From Dyadobacter frigoris (GTDB lineage: Bacteria; Bacteroidota; Bacteroidia; Cytophagales; Spirosomataceae): a stretch of DNA of 64,000 nt. A program made the translations under genes and the position numbers. The DNA is taken from assembly GCF_005280585.1 (NCBI RefSeq), contig NZ_SZVO01000001.1, positions 620,001-684,000 of the forward strand, given 5' to 3'. Within the stretch, counting starts at the first letter, position 1, and each line of letters opens with the position of its first letter. The notes beneath the pieces were generated by a model that saw nothing but the letters and a program-made list of their open reading frames with translations, was not told the DNA's origin and ran no database searches. Of the stretch, positions 15,325 to 23,264 are shown piece by piece.

Positions 15325-15723
15325 TCAAGATACCAGCTTAATCCAAAGTTCCAGATTGTAATATGTCGTAACCCGACTGATTTTTCCGTCCGTTACTTCT
15401 AAAAACGCAGCGGCTGGCAGGACGTATTTTTGTCCGCGCGCTTCCGGGAAACCTTCATCGCCTTTTTTGTAAATTCCATTTACGACGAATTCAACAGAAA
15501 CCCTTTTGTCAGTTGGTTCGGAGAAAAACACCATATCCGTAAGCGTTTCTTCGTACGAATCGTCCATCATTTTCATGAATTCCGTAAATTTTTCGATACC
15601 TGTTCTTACTTCGCCCTGATTCGGTTCGTGACGCACTTCCGGGTGGAGTAGAGAGAGCATTCCTTCAAAGTTTTTTTCGTTGAATGCGTTATAATATTGT
15701 TTTACGATATCAAATGCGGTCAT
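15325..15723 (-). CDS. SnoaL-like/NTF2-fold protein (ketosteroid isomerase-related)
   Basis: The 132-aa protein begins with the family pattern VKQYYNAFNEKNFEGMLSLLHPEV and continues with beta strands ending in AAAFLEVTDGKISRVTTYYN. This is the cone-shaped NTF2-like fold, used both by small isomerases/hydrolases and by non-enzymatic proteins. No catalytic assignment is possible. A TAnnTTTG promoter element lies 32 bases upstream. Confidence 0.85.
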   Translation of the reverse strand: MTAFDIVKQYYNAFNEKNFEGMLSLLHPEVRHEPNQGEVRTGIEKFTEFMKMMDDSYEETLTDMVFFSEPTDKRVSVEFVVNGIYKKGDEGFPEARGQKYVLPAAAFLEVTDGKISRVTTYYNLELWIKLVS

Positions 15724-15754
15724 TTTAGAAAGAAATTTTAGTCAAAACGTTTTA

Positions 15755-15762
15755 CAAAGATA
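15755..15762 (-). promoter_or_regulatory. TAnnTTTG -7 element of the SnoaL-like gene
   Basis: On the minus strand TATCTTTG matches the Bacteroidota -7 consensus and lies 32 bases before the ATG at 15723. No good -33 TTTG is seen at the usual distance. Confidence 0.45.
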
Positions 15763-15771
15763 GGGTTCGTC

Positions 15772-16179
15772 TTATGGATTAAAAGGTTTTTTGCTCAAAG
15801 AAACCTGTCCGTTTGCGTCTTTTTCATACCTGGCAATACAATTTTGCTGAAACTGAGCATCGAAATTCGGCTCTTCCAATACGAGCGAAGCAGGCACTGA
15901 TTTACCTTCCTGGAAAAAGAAAACTTTTGTGTTTCCATATTTCGTGTAAGGCATCAAATCACCGTATTTCTGCATTTCTTCCCAAGGCTCACCCTGAACT
16001 GTTACGGCATAAATCCGCAAAATCGGACCTGTATTATTAGGATTCCGATATAGCGCGACTTCCTTAAAATTGCCTTTCAGATCATTGACCGTCGGCTGAG
16101 AACTTGAATCGTAAATGATATAACCAACTAAAATGGCGATAATGCCTGCAATGATATACTTAACTTTCTTCCCGTTCAT
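15772..16179 (-). CDS. Hypothetical membrane-anchored protein, 135 aa
   Basis: One N-terminal membrane segment (YIIAGIIAILVGYIIY, residues about 9-24) is followed by a soluble domain of about 110 residues with RNPNNTGPILRIYAVTV and GDLMPYTKYGNTKVFFFQ. The topology suggests an envelope protein with its domain outside the inner membrane. No family is recognised. Confidence 0.75.
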   Translation of the reverse strand: MNGKKVKYIIAGIIAILVGYIIYDSSSQPTVNDLKGNFKEVALYRNPNNTGPILRIYAVTVQGEPWEEMQKYGDLMPYTKYGNTKVFFFQEGKSVPASLVLEEPNFDAQFQQNCIARYEKDANGQVSLSKKPFNP

Positions 16180-16191
16180 AGTTTTGGTAGG

Positions 16192-16296
16192 TAGGTTACA
16201 CAGAGAGCCACGGAGTTAGGGAGAAGGGCACAGGGTTTTTGTTAAATATAATCTCTGTGTATCTCTTTTGAACTCTATGGCTCTCTGTGTAACCTA
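16192..16296. repeat. Palindromic intergenic repeat, family A (copy 1)
   Basis: TAGGTTACACAGAGAGCC... (16192-16217) is nearly the reverse complement of the segment 16271-16296, giving 26-bp arms. The same arms occur at 17337-17449, on the other side of cobT. Related shorter forms occur at 27985-28195 and 54398-54590. Confidence 0.9.
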
Positions 16297-16313
16297 AGAA
16301 TTCATTACAAAAT

Positions 16314-17321
16314 TCATTTATCAGAAACCCCGGCGCTTTCGAAACTTGCCATTTCGTTTAAAAACGCCACTGCACTTTTTAACAGAGGGTAAGCCACGGC
16401 GCAACCTGTTCCTTCGCCCAGGCGCATATCCAGATTCAGCAAAGGTTTGACATTCAGATGGGAAAGCAAAAGCAGGTGGCCTTTTTCTTCCGATTGGTGG
16501 CAAAAAACAGCGAAATTTTTGATCTCAGGATTTAGTTTGAAAGCACATAAAAATGCTGCCGAGGCGATAAAACCATCGATCATCAAAACCATTTTTTCCT
16601 CAGCCGCTGCGAGAAAAGCGCCGCACATCATCGCAATTTCGAAACCGCCAAAAGTTTGTAAAACCTGGATAGCATCCGTAGAAACTTCCGCATGATTCGA
16701 AATCGCTTTTTGAAGAATCGTGATCTTGTTTTGATATTGATCAGGATTCACACCGGTTCCTTTTCCCACGCAGTCTTCAATCGGAATAGCCAGTAATTTA
16801 CTCATGAGCACCGCTGCTGAGGAGGTATTTCCAATACCCATTTCGCCGAAACCAATTACGTTACATCCTGTTTTTACAATGTTTTTCACGATCTCTTTTC
16901 CTTTTTCAATCGCCAGTTGACATTCGTCTTCCGTCATGGCGGATTGAGTTAGAAAACTTTTGGTACCGTGATTGATTTTGGCATCGATCAGTTTTTTATT
17001 AGGTTCAAAATCATGGTCAACACCGGCGTCGACCAAGGTGAGTTCGATATCATTTTGTTTGGTAAAAACATTAATCGCTGCGCCGCCGTTTAGGAAATTC
17101 AAGACCATCTGAAAGGTAACTTCGGAAGGAAATGCACTTACACCCTCGTTTGCAATTCCGTGGCTTGCGGCGAAAACAATGATATGCGGTTTGACCAAAT
17201 TCGGTGTCAAAGTTTCCTGAATCAAAGCAATTTGCAAAGCCACTTCTTCCAGTTTTCCAAGGGCGCCAAGAGGTTTTGTCTTGTTATTTATTTTATGCTG
17301 TATCTGTTCTAGTAAGGTCAT
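16314..17321 (-). CDS. cobT: Nicotinate-nucleotide-dimethylbenzimidazole phosphoribosyltransferase CobT
   Basis: The 335-aa enzyme makes alpha-ribazole-phosphate from nicotinate mononucleotide and a lower-ligand base. Family marks are NKTKPLGALGKLE at the start, VFAASHGIANEGVSAFP, NFLNGGAAIN, DAGVDHDF, GFGEMGIGNTSSAA, GKGTGVN, and the catalytic Glu in MRLGEGTGCAVAYPLL near the C-terminus. The length is normal. It is flanked on both sides by copies of the family A palindrome and is downstream of cobU. Confidence 0.97.
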   Translation of the reverse strand: MTLLEQIQHKINNKTKPLGALGKLEEVALQIALIQETLTPNLVKPHIIVFAASHGIANEGVSAFPSEVTFQMVLNFLNGGAAINVFTKQNDIELTLVDAGVDHDFEPNKKLIDAKINHGTKSFLTQSAMTEDECQLAIEKGKEIVKNIVKTGCNVIGFGEMGIGNTSSAAVLMSKLLAIPIEDCVGKGTGVNPDQYQNKITILQKAISNHAEVSTDAIQVLQTFGGFEIAMMCGAFLAAAEEKMVLMIDGFIASAAFLCAFKLNPEIKNFAVFCHQSEEKGHLLLLSHLNVKPLLNLDMRLGEGTGCAVAYPLLKSAVAFLNEMASFESAGVSDK

Positions 17322-17336
17322 CAGTCTTGAATTTTT

Positions 17337-17449
17337 TAGGTTACACGGAGATTCACGGAGTTAAAAAGAGGGGCACGGAGCAAATTATTTATTCACAAGA
17401 CAAATCTCTGTGCCCCTCCCCTTAACTCCGTGGCCCTCTGTGTAACCTA
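17337..17449. repeat. Palindromic intergenic repeat, family A (copy 2)
   Basis: Arms TAGGTTACACGGAG... (17337-17362) and 17424-17449 are inverted, with a second inner pair (GGGGCACGGAG / CTCTGTGCCCC). The last base triplet of the repeat supplies the cobU stop codon (TAG on the minus strand). Confidence 0.9.
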
Positions 17450-17953
17450 TCCTTTTAAATTTAGAGGTAAGCCGGATACCATGAAGATGGCTTCATTAGC
17501 CTTTTTAGCGACATATTGATTTGCCCAGCCCTGCAAATCCGTAAACTTTCTACCAATCTCCGTGTCAGCATGAACGCCCATTCCAATCTCGTTTGAGATA
17601 ATAATGAATGTGCCGGAGCGCTGTGCGATTGCATCGATTTCTTCTTTAAATGCAGCAAGCGACTGGTCAATATTATTATCAAAAGCGACAAATAAATTCG
17701 TTAACCAAAGCGTCACGCAATCAATAACGACAACCTGATTTTCGATGGGTAGTTTATGAATATTTGTTTCCGATTCGTAGGTTGTCCATTCTGGTCCGCG
17801 TTCGTTTTTATGTAATTGTACGCGTTCAGCAAAGTTGTCGTCCCAGATATGTGCCGTCGCAACATACACCGGGGACTTGCTGAGCTGCAAAGCTTTTTCC
17901 TGTGCAAAACGGCTTTTTCCGCTCCGTGCGCCTCCGGTGATATAGATGATCAT
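17447..17953 (-). CDS. cobU: Adenosylcobinamide kinase/guanylyltransferase CobU
   Basis: The 168-aa bifunctional enzyme phosphorylates adenosylcobinamide and adds GMP. The P-loop is GGARSGKSRFAQEKAL at residues 6-21. The guanylylation histidine lies in VQLHKNERGPEWTTYE, and the VVIDCVTLWLTNLF and IIISNEIGMGVHADTE blocks are conserved. It overlaps the adenosyltransferase gene by 4 bp. The stop codon falls in the family A repeat, so the last residues (LPLNLKG) may have been altered by repeat insertion. Confidence 0.96.
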   Translation of the reverse strand: MIIYITGGARSGKSRFAQEKALQLSKSPVYVATAHIWDDNFAERVQLHKNERGPEWTTYESETNIHKLPIENQVVVIDCVTLWLTNLFVAFDNNIDQSLAAFKEEIDAIAQRSGTFIIISNEIGMGVHADTEIGRKFTDLQGWANQYVAKKANEAIFMVSGLPLNLKG

Positions 17954-18534
17954 TTTTCTTCCGGCGCTTTAAAACGTTTGTAAAGAAACAGCTGCCATTT
18001 TTCCTCTGCGACACCCGCTTTGTCCATTTCCGCTCTCGCCAAGGTGAAAAATAAATCAGATAAGCGGTTGATGTAAGCAGGAATCGCTTCGTGGACGGTA
18101 TCCGTTTTAGTTAAGGAAACCAGCCTTCGTTCGCCTCTGCGCATTTGTGTGCGCGCCATGTGGCATAAAGCTGAAATTTCATTTCCTCCTGGTAATAAAA
18201 AATAATCTGAAGGCGATGTCATTTCTGATTCCAGTGTATCGATCCAGATTTCACAAAACTCAGCGCCATCTTCCGGCATCGGATTTTTGTTTTCTTTTTT
18301 CGCATCCGAAGGCCGGGCCAAATGTGACATCATATCCATCAAATCTTTCTGGATCTTATGAAGATTTGGCTGCCACACATGATCATTTCCCAGTTTTACG
18401 CGCAGTAATCCGATGGTAGAATTGGCTTCATCCAAAGTTCCGATACACTCAATTCGTACATCATCTTTTGATACACGACTTCCGCCGAATAATCCTGTTG
18501 TGCCTTTATCGCCTTTTTTGGTATATATTTTCAT
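17950..18534 (-). CDS. PduO-type cob(I)alamin adenosyltransferase
   Basis: The 194-aa protein opens with the PduO signature KIYTKKGDKGTTGLFGGSRVSK, then GTLDEANSTIGLLRV and a late RTQMRRGERRLVSL box, the ATP/corrinoid-binding text of this trimeric family. It adds the adenosyl group to reduced corrinoids, making them substrates for CobU and CobS. It overlaps cobU by 4 bp and follows btuD after 27 bp. Confidence 0.95.
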   Translation of the reverse strand: MKIYTKKGDKGTTGLFGGSRVSKDDVRIECIGTLDEANSTIGLLRVKLGNDHVWQPNLHKIQKDLMDMMSHLARPSDAKKENKNPMPEDGAEFCEIWIDTLESEMTSPSDYFLLPGGNEISALCHMARTQMRRGERRLVSLTKTDTVHEAIPAYINRLSDLFFTLARAEMDKAGVAEEKWQLFLYKRFKAPEEK

Positions 18535-18561
18535 TAAAAAAAACGTTTTAAAAAAGTTATT

Positions 18562-19584
18562 TTACTTTTTAATCTTTTGTAAATCAGCAAGCAATTCGCT
18601 GATGTTTTGGTATTTTTTAGTAGTTAATCCATTGGTAAATACCCAGACAGGATTTTCCGCATTTTCTGTTATTTCAATTTTGTGCGGCAAATCCCGATCA
18701 GCACTTACTACAAAATCTTCCCTTTGCAGCGCACGTTTTGTCCAGAAAACAAGATTGTTTTTCCCGGACAAATAAATGGGAGTCGATGAGGCTTCTTTGT
18801 GAATTGTGAACGTACCGGTATTCCGGTCGAAGTGAAAGCCATTTTTGATAAAAGCAGCTTCAAAACTTCCGTTCAAAACCAGATCTTCCGGTACGCCGGA
18901 AACGAGTTTCCCCCCCGGGTGCATTAGCCAGAGTTTATCCGCAGCTTGTAGCGCCAGGTCCAGTTCGTGTGTGGAAAGTAAAATTGCTTTGTTGGTTTGT
19001 CGGGCGAGATTATGCAGCAAACGCATCATTTCAACACGGTTAGGCAAATCCAGGTGGGCGGTTGGTTCATCCAGCAAAATCAGTTTGGTGTCCTGCGCCA
19101 ACGCTCTGGCCAGCATTACCTTTTGCCGCTCACCGTCACTCAATTCGTTCATTCGGCGGTCAGCATAACGTTTCGTATCCGTAGCGTCCATCGACCAACC
19201 GATTTTTTCTTTGTCTATTTCGGAAAGTGATCCCAGCCAACCGGTGTACGGCGTTCTTCCGAGTGCTACCAATTCTCTGACTGTCAAATTTCCGGCATCA
19301 ATCCGCTCTGTTAAAACCAGACTTAATTTTTGTGCAAGATCAACAGGTTTTAGATTTGCTAATGATTTGTTATCAATCGTAATGTTTCCGGAAAGCGTTG
19401 GCTGCAATCCTGAAAGTGTTCGCATGAGTGTTGATTTTCCCGCACCGTTTGGTCCTAATAAACAAACCAATTGCCCAGACCATAATTCCAGATTAAGAAA
19501 TTCCGAAACGATTCTGGGTTCTCTTTTCCCCGTTTTGTAGCCGATGGCCAAATTTCGGGCGGTTAGTAATGGCATATCGTTCAT
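18562..19584 (-). CDS. btuD: Cobalamin ABC transporter ATP-binding protein BtuD-like
   Basis: The ATPase has Walker A GPNGAGKST (near residue 41), signature LSDGERQKVMLARAL, Walker B LILLDEPTAHLD and the H-loop STHELDLAL. It powers the BtuC permease, which it overlaps by 4 bp. Assignment to B12 rather than heme or siderophore rests on the riboswitch and cob genes around it. The protein has about 85 residues after the usual BtuD/FecE end (from about FHFDRNTGTFTIH onward), an extension of unknown role that includes VWVFTNGLTTKK. Confidence 0.92.
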   Translation of the reverse strand: MNDMPLLTARNLAIGYKTGKREPRIVSEFLNLELWSGQLVCLLGPNGAGKSTLMRTLSGLQPTLSGNITIDNKSLANLKPVDLAQKLSLVLTERIDAGNLTVRELVALGRTPYTGWLGSLSEIDKEKIGWSMDATDTKRYADRRMNELSDGERQKVMLARALAQDTKLILLDEPTAHLDLPNRVEMMRLLHNLARQTNKAILLSTHELDLALQAADKLWLMHPGGKLVSGVPEDLVLNGSFEAAFIKNGFHFDRNTGTFTIHKEASSTPIYLSGKNNLVFWTKRALQREDFVVSADRDLPHKIEITENAENPVWVFTNGLTTKKYQNISELLADLQKIKK

Positions 19585-20648
19585 GAGAAAGAAGAACGTA
19601 AATTATTACGACTGACAATTACCCAAATCACGACCGGAGCGCCTAATAGTGATGTTACTACATTGATTGGCAGAACGGTTTGTGTTCCCGGCATTTGTGA
19701 AATAATATCACAAATCAGCATCAGCACCGTGCCGACCAGACAACAACAAGGAATTAAAATCCGATGATCCGAAGTTCCCAAAAGTGATCGGGTGATATGT
19801 GGAATGGCAATACCAACAAAACCGATTGGACCGCAAAAAGCAGTGATACTCCCGGTAAGTAAACTGGTGCTGGCCATGATAATGAAGCGGGTTTTCCCAA
19901 CCGTCAAGCCCATACTACGCGCATAATTTTCTCCTAATAACATGGCATTTAATGCTTTGGAAGAGGAAAAAGCGATGAGCAAACCAACAGCCACAACGCC
20001 GGAAAGTACGTATAAATGATATTGAACAATGCCACCAAGTGAGCCGAAAGTCCAGAGAATATATTCCTGCAACTGTTCCGGCTGACTAAAATATTGCCAG
20101 ATACTGATCACCGAGACCGTAATGGTCCCAACCATGACACCGACAATCAATAAAATAACATTATCTTTAATCCGTCCGGCGATCAACAAAACCATGGACA
20201 AAACCAATGCGGCACCTAGCGAAGCCATCACTACAATGAGCCAACTTCCGGAAACCCCTAATTGGCGGATTGCATAAATACTTGCCGTGCTGCCGCTCGT
20301 CAGCATAACGGCTGCAACGCCCAATCCTGCTCCGGCCGTGATACCCAGTTCAGAAGGGCCAGCCAAAGGATTGCGAAATAAAGTCTGCATTTGAAGCCCG
20401 CTGACAGATAATCCGCAGCCGACAATGACGGCCGTAATTGCTTTTGGTAATCGTATTTTTTCAACAATAAATAACCAGGCAGTCGTATCCGATTCTCCTG
20501 AAAAGACAATTTTTGCCACTTCCCCAAACGGAATGCTTACCGATCCCAGCATGATATCAAGCATAAAGAAAAGCACAGCCAAAAGTACCAAACCAATAAC
20601 AATTAGCCTACGGGAATTGGAAGAAGATTGAGAAATAGTTTGCATCAT
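19581..20648 (-). CDS. btuC: Cobalamin ABC transporter permease BtuC-like (FecCD family)
   Basis: The 355-aa protein has about ten hydrophobic segments and FecCD landmarks: RLPKAITAVIVGCGLSVSGLQMQTLFRNPLAGPSELG (around residues 60-95), a SGGIV-like LWTFGSLGGI segment and GPIGFVGIAIPHITRSLLG near residue 280. It forms the membrane channel of the importer and lies between btuF and btuD in one unit. Confidence 0.94.
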   Translation of the reverse strand: MMQTISQSSSNSRRLIVIGLVLLAVLFFMLDIMLGSVSIPFGEVAKIVFSGESDTTAWLFIVEKIRLPKAITAVIVGCGLSVSGLQMQTLFRNPLAGPSELGITAGAGLGVAAVMLTSGSTASIYAIRQLGVSGSWLIVVMASLGAALVLSMVLLIAGRIKDNVILLIVGVMVGTITVSVISIWQYFSQPEQLQEYILWTFGSLGGIVQYHLYVLSGVVAVGLLIAFSSSKALNAMLLGENYARSMGLTVGKTRFIIMASTSLLTGSITAFCGPIGFVGIAIPHITRSLLGTSDHRILIPCCCLVGTVLMLICDIISQMPGTQTVLPINVVTSLLGAPVVIWVIVSRNNLRSSFS

Positions 20649-20694
20649 TGGTATTTAAATCAGCCAAAAAGTTCGAGCGCTATGAGCCGACAGC

Positions 20695-21936
20695 CTAATT
20701 CACCTGCTTATAATAAACCAACTCATACTCCGGCAGCAATTCCGGATGCAGAATTTTAATCAAATCCGACAAAACAATTTGCGGATTTACAGCGCCCGAT
20801 TCCCAATAATCATTAGAGCCGCGGCTGTTTACGCGTTTATTATAACTGTAAATCTGTCCGGATTTATACGCTTTGAAATCGGTGTAACGAGGGTCTTTGG
20901 CAAGAATTTCTTTTTTGTTATCGTAGTTGCTGATCCCGACATTCAGCCAATAATCCGCCGTCAGTGCGATCGGATAAACAGCTTCAAAATTTAAGGCTAA
21001 ACTTCCCGTCGCTTTGGTATTATTCCAATGATAATCGGCGCCGGCATCCCGGAAGAACTGTGCCATATAACTATTTCCATTTGGGACAAACCAGGAGTCT
21101 TTGGAATTCATACCGGTGATGATACTCGGTTTTGCCTTCACTTTTTGGGATAATACAGCAAGACGCCTATATTCTTCTTCCATTTTGGCAAATTTCTTAT
21201 TGACAAAATCTTCCCGGTTTAGGAGCGCTGCTAAGAGTTTAACCCATTCAGCGCGGCCCAAAGGTGTTGTTTCAACCCACTCGGAATTAATCAAAACAGG
21301 AATTCCGGCGGCGTTCAAAGTAGTATAACGCTCCATTTTGGAAACCGGACTGCCTGTGGTCATGATCAGATCCGGGTGCATGGTAATCAGTTTTTCTTCA
21401 TTCAATCCCTGGTCTTTTCCAACTTCGGCAATTTTACCTGCCTCGATTTGTTTGATGATCTCAGGATTAGAAACGTACTTCAAATTGCCAAGTCCGGTTA
21501 CAATTTTTTCTTCCCCCAAAAGTCCAACCAAACCAACATGCATCGATGACATTGCGACCAGACTACGAATTGGAATTTCAATAAACTGGCTATTGGGATA
21601 TCCTTTCGGCTTTTTTGTGCCGCGTTGCAGCAATACATACTTGGCCGTATCCGTGCTTTTTTCAAATGGGCTTAAAATATTGATGACCTTATAGTTATCG
21701 TGGTATTCGATGGTAAATCCTTTGGCATGATGAATCTGGATCTTTTCAGAAAAATAATCTTTTCCGGAAGAAGCCGTTTCCGCACTTTCTGTAAGATTGG
21801 AAGAAGTACCGCAGCCTGCTAAAAATAGCAGTGGGATAAAAAATAAAGCCACAAACTGAGCGGCTGTAATAAAATTGGGAATGCGCGCAAAGTCATTGCG
21901 AACTTCCAAAAAGGAGGTTTTCTGTTTTTGTGTCAT
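20695..21936 (-). CDS. btuF: Periplasmic corrinoid-binding lipoprotein BtuF-like
   Basis: The 413-aa protein is a class III solute-binding protein of the FecB/BtuF type (GLLGEEKIVTGLG, PDLIMTTGSPVSKMERY, LKAYKSGQIYSYNKRVN). An N-terminal hydrophobic stretch ending in FLAGC, with Cys near residue 42, is a lipobox, so it should be lipid-anchored. The N-terminal leader is longer than usual and no later Met is available. It is the first gene after the cobalamin riboswitch, 44 bp away. Confidence 0.92.
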   Translation of the reverse strand: MTQKQKTSFLEVRNDFARIPNFITAAQFVALFFIPLLFLAGCGTSSNLTESAETASSGKDYFSEKIQIHHAKGFTIEYHDNYKVINILSPFEKSTDTAKYVLLQRGTKKPKGYPNSQFIEIPIRSLVAMSSMHVGLVGLLGEEKIVTGLGNLKYVSNPEIIKQIEAGKIAEVGKDQGLNEEKLITMHPDLIMTTGSPVSKMERYTTLNAAGIPVLINSEWVETTPLGRAEWVKLLAALLNREDFVNKKFAKMEEEYRRLAVLSQKVKAKPSIITGMNSKDSWFVPNGNSYMAQFFRDAGADYHWNNTKATGSLALNFEAVYPIALTADYWLNVGISNYDNKKEILAKDPRYTDFKAYKSGQIYSYNKRVNSRGSNDYWESGAVNPQIVLSDLIKILHPELLPEYELVYYKQVN

Positions 21937-21979
21937 TTGTGATACAAGCCTTTCTTCCGAAAGCTTTGCGTATTAAGTG

Positions 21980-22250
21980 ATAAGGCAGGTCTTCTGACTT
22001 GTTCCATTTCCTCTGACGCCTTCCCGGTTTAATTTTGAATGAGGGAATGTTAGAATGAGTGAATGGGAGTGAGCCAGATTTTGGAGCGTTCCATCATTCA
22101 AAATTCTATCATTCAATCATTGCCCCCAGTGGCTTTTTGTCATGAATGTTTTAATGAACTTACAGCAGCGGAGACTGTTCCGGACTTGCACCGGTATTCC
22201 CTTTTAAAGTAACCTGATTTTTTCAAATCCGGAATACTACCCTGATAAGT
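21980..22250 (-). promoter_or_regulatory. Cobalamin riboswitch (AdoCbl/B12 element)
   Basis: On the minus strand the B12 box AGTCAGAAGACCTGCC lies at 21984-21999. Upstream are the other conserved pieces: GGGAATACCGGTGCAAGTC, CCGGAACAGTCTCCGCTGCTGTAA and AAAGCCACTGGGGGC near 22125-22135. It should reduce btuF-btuC-btuD-pduO-cobU-cobT expression when cobalamin is abundant. The peripheral stem between the GCCACTG block and the B12 box is long and built of GAATGA/TCATTC repeats that pair (AATTTTGAATGA with TCATTCAAAATT). Confidence 0.95.
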
Positions 22251-22251
22251 G

Positions 22252-22259
22252 CAAAACTA
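22252..22259 (-). promoter_or_regulatory. TAnnTTTG -7 element before the riboswitch
   Basis: TAGTTTTG on the minus strand lies immediately upstream of the riboswitch leader, placing a start point near 22245. No clear -33 TTTG is seen. Confidence 0.55.
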
Positions 22260-22328
22260 CTAAGATTTGCGTCGGGTTGGTGATTTGTTGGAATAATTCT
22301 AACTGGCATTTTACAAGTGAAAGAATAA

Positions 22329-23264
22329 TCAGCCGAGCAGAGAATAAAAAACAACGATCATCAAAATCATTAAAAAACAGGTTTTCTGATTAATCCATGT
22401 TACCTCCCGAATCTCACCAGGCTCAATAATCCGATCATTTTCCCCAATAAAAGGTTTGTCAACCCATTTTCCATGATATACATTTGGACCTCCAAAACGA
22501 CAATCCAGAATTCCAGCCAAGGCGGATTCGGGGTATCCTGAGTTTAGACTTTTATGCCGGTTCCCATATTTAAATACAAATTGTAAACCACGATAATTTG
22601 CTGTCAGAATCACCATTAGCAACGCTGTAATACGTGCAGGGATGAAATTCGCGACATCATCCAGTCGGGCGGCAAATTTTCCGAATTGTTCGTACTTATC
22701 GCTGCGGTAACCAATCATAGAATCCATGGTATTGATCATTTTATAAACCATCATAGCCGGAACGCCGCCGATCGCATAGAAAAATAAGGGCGCAATTACA
22801 CCGTCGCTGAGATTTTCGGACATGGTTTCAAAAACCGCTATACGGATTTGCCGGGCGGTTAATTGAGACGTATCCCGGCCAACGATACGTGACAATTGTT
22901 TTCGGCCTGCTTCCAATCCTTCTTTTTCCAAGACTAAAAATACATTTCGCCCTTCTGAAATTAATGCATTATTCGCTAACCCATACCAGACCCAGATGCT
23001 GTTGACGGCAATGAAAAGCCATGCGTTAACGGTTAAAAGGATTTCATTTAAGAAATAAAAAAGAGAAAAAGTGAGTAGACATAAGCCAATTGCGAGCAAC
23101 ATACCTTTCAAAAAACGGGACGAATTTTTATTGAAAATTTTATCGCCTGCTGCAATGGCATTTCCGAATACACGAATGGGATGCGGCCAGTTGTCAGGAT
23201 CACCGATAATCAAATCGAGAATATAACCGAAAACCAAAGGAGCGATTATTAGTAATTTCTCCAT
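22329..23264 (-). CDS. cbiB: Adenosylcobinamide-phosphate synthase CbiB
   Basis: The 311-aa membrane enzyme attaches aminopropanol phosphate to cobyric acid. Conserved text is the start GYILDLIIGDPDNWPHPIRVFG, RQLSRIVGRDTSQL, ETMSENLSDGVIAPLFFYAIGG, NTMDSMIGYRSDKYEQFGK and a SGYPESALAGILDCRFGGP block. It overlaps the cobD-like gene by 16 bp. It lies upstream of the riboswitch, so it is not controlled by that riboswitch unless by read-through. Confidence 0.96.
   Translation of the reverse strand: MEKLLIIAPLVFGYILDLIIGDPDNWPHPIRVFGNAIAAGDKIFNKNSSRFLKGMLLAIGLCLLTFSLFYFLNEILLTVNAWLFIAVNSIWVWYGLANNALISEGRNVFLVLEKEGLEAGRKQLSRIVGRDTSQLTARQIRIAVFETMSENLSDGVIAPLFFYAIGGVPAMMVYKMINTMDSMIGYRSDKYEQFGKFAARLDDVANFIPARITALLMVILTANYRGLQFVFKYGNRHKSLNSGYPESALAGILDCRFGGPNVYHGKWVDKPFIGENDRIIEPGEIREVTWINQKTCFLMILMIVVFYSLLG

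Noticed and set aside
16192..17449. cobT as a mobile gene cassette bounded by inverted repeats
   Set aside because: The repeats are palindromes that recur elsewhere in the window; no transposase or target duplication is seen.
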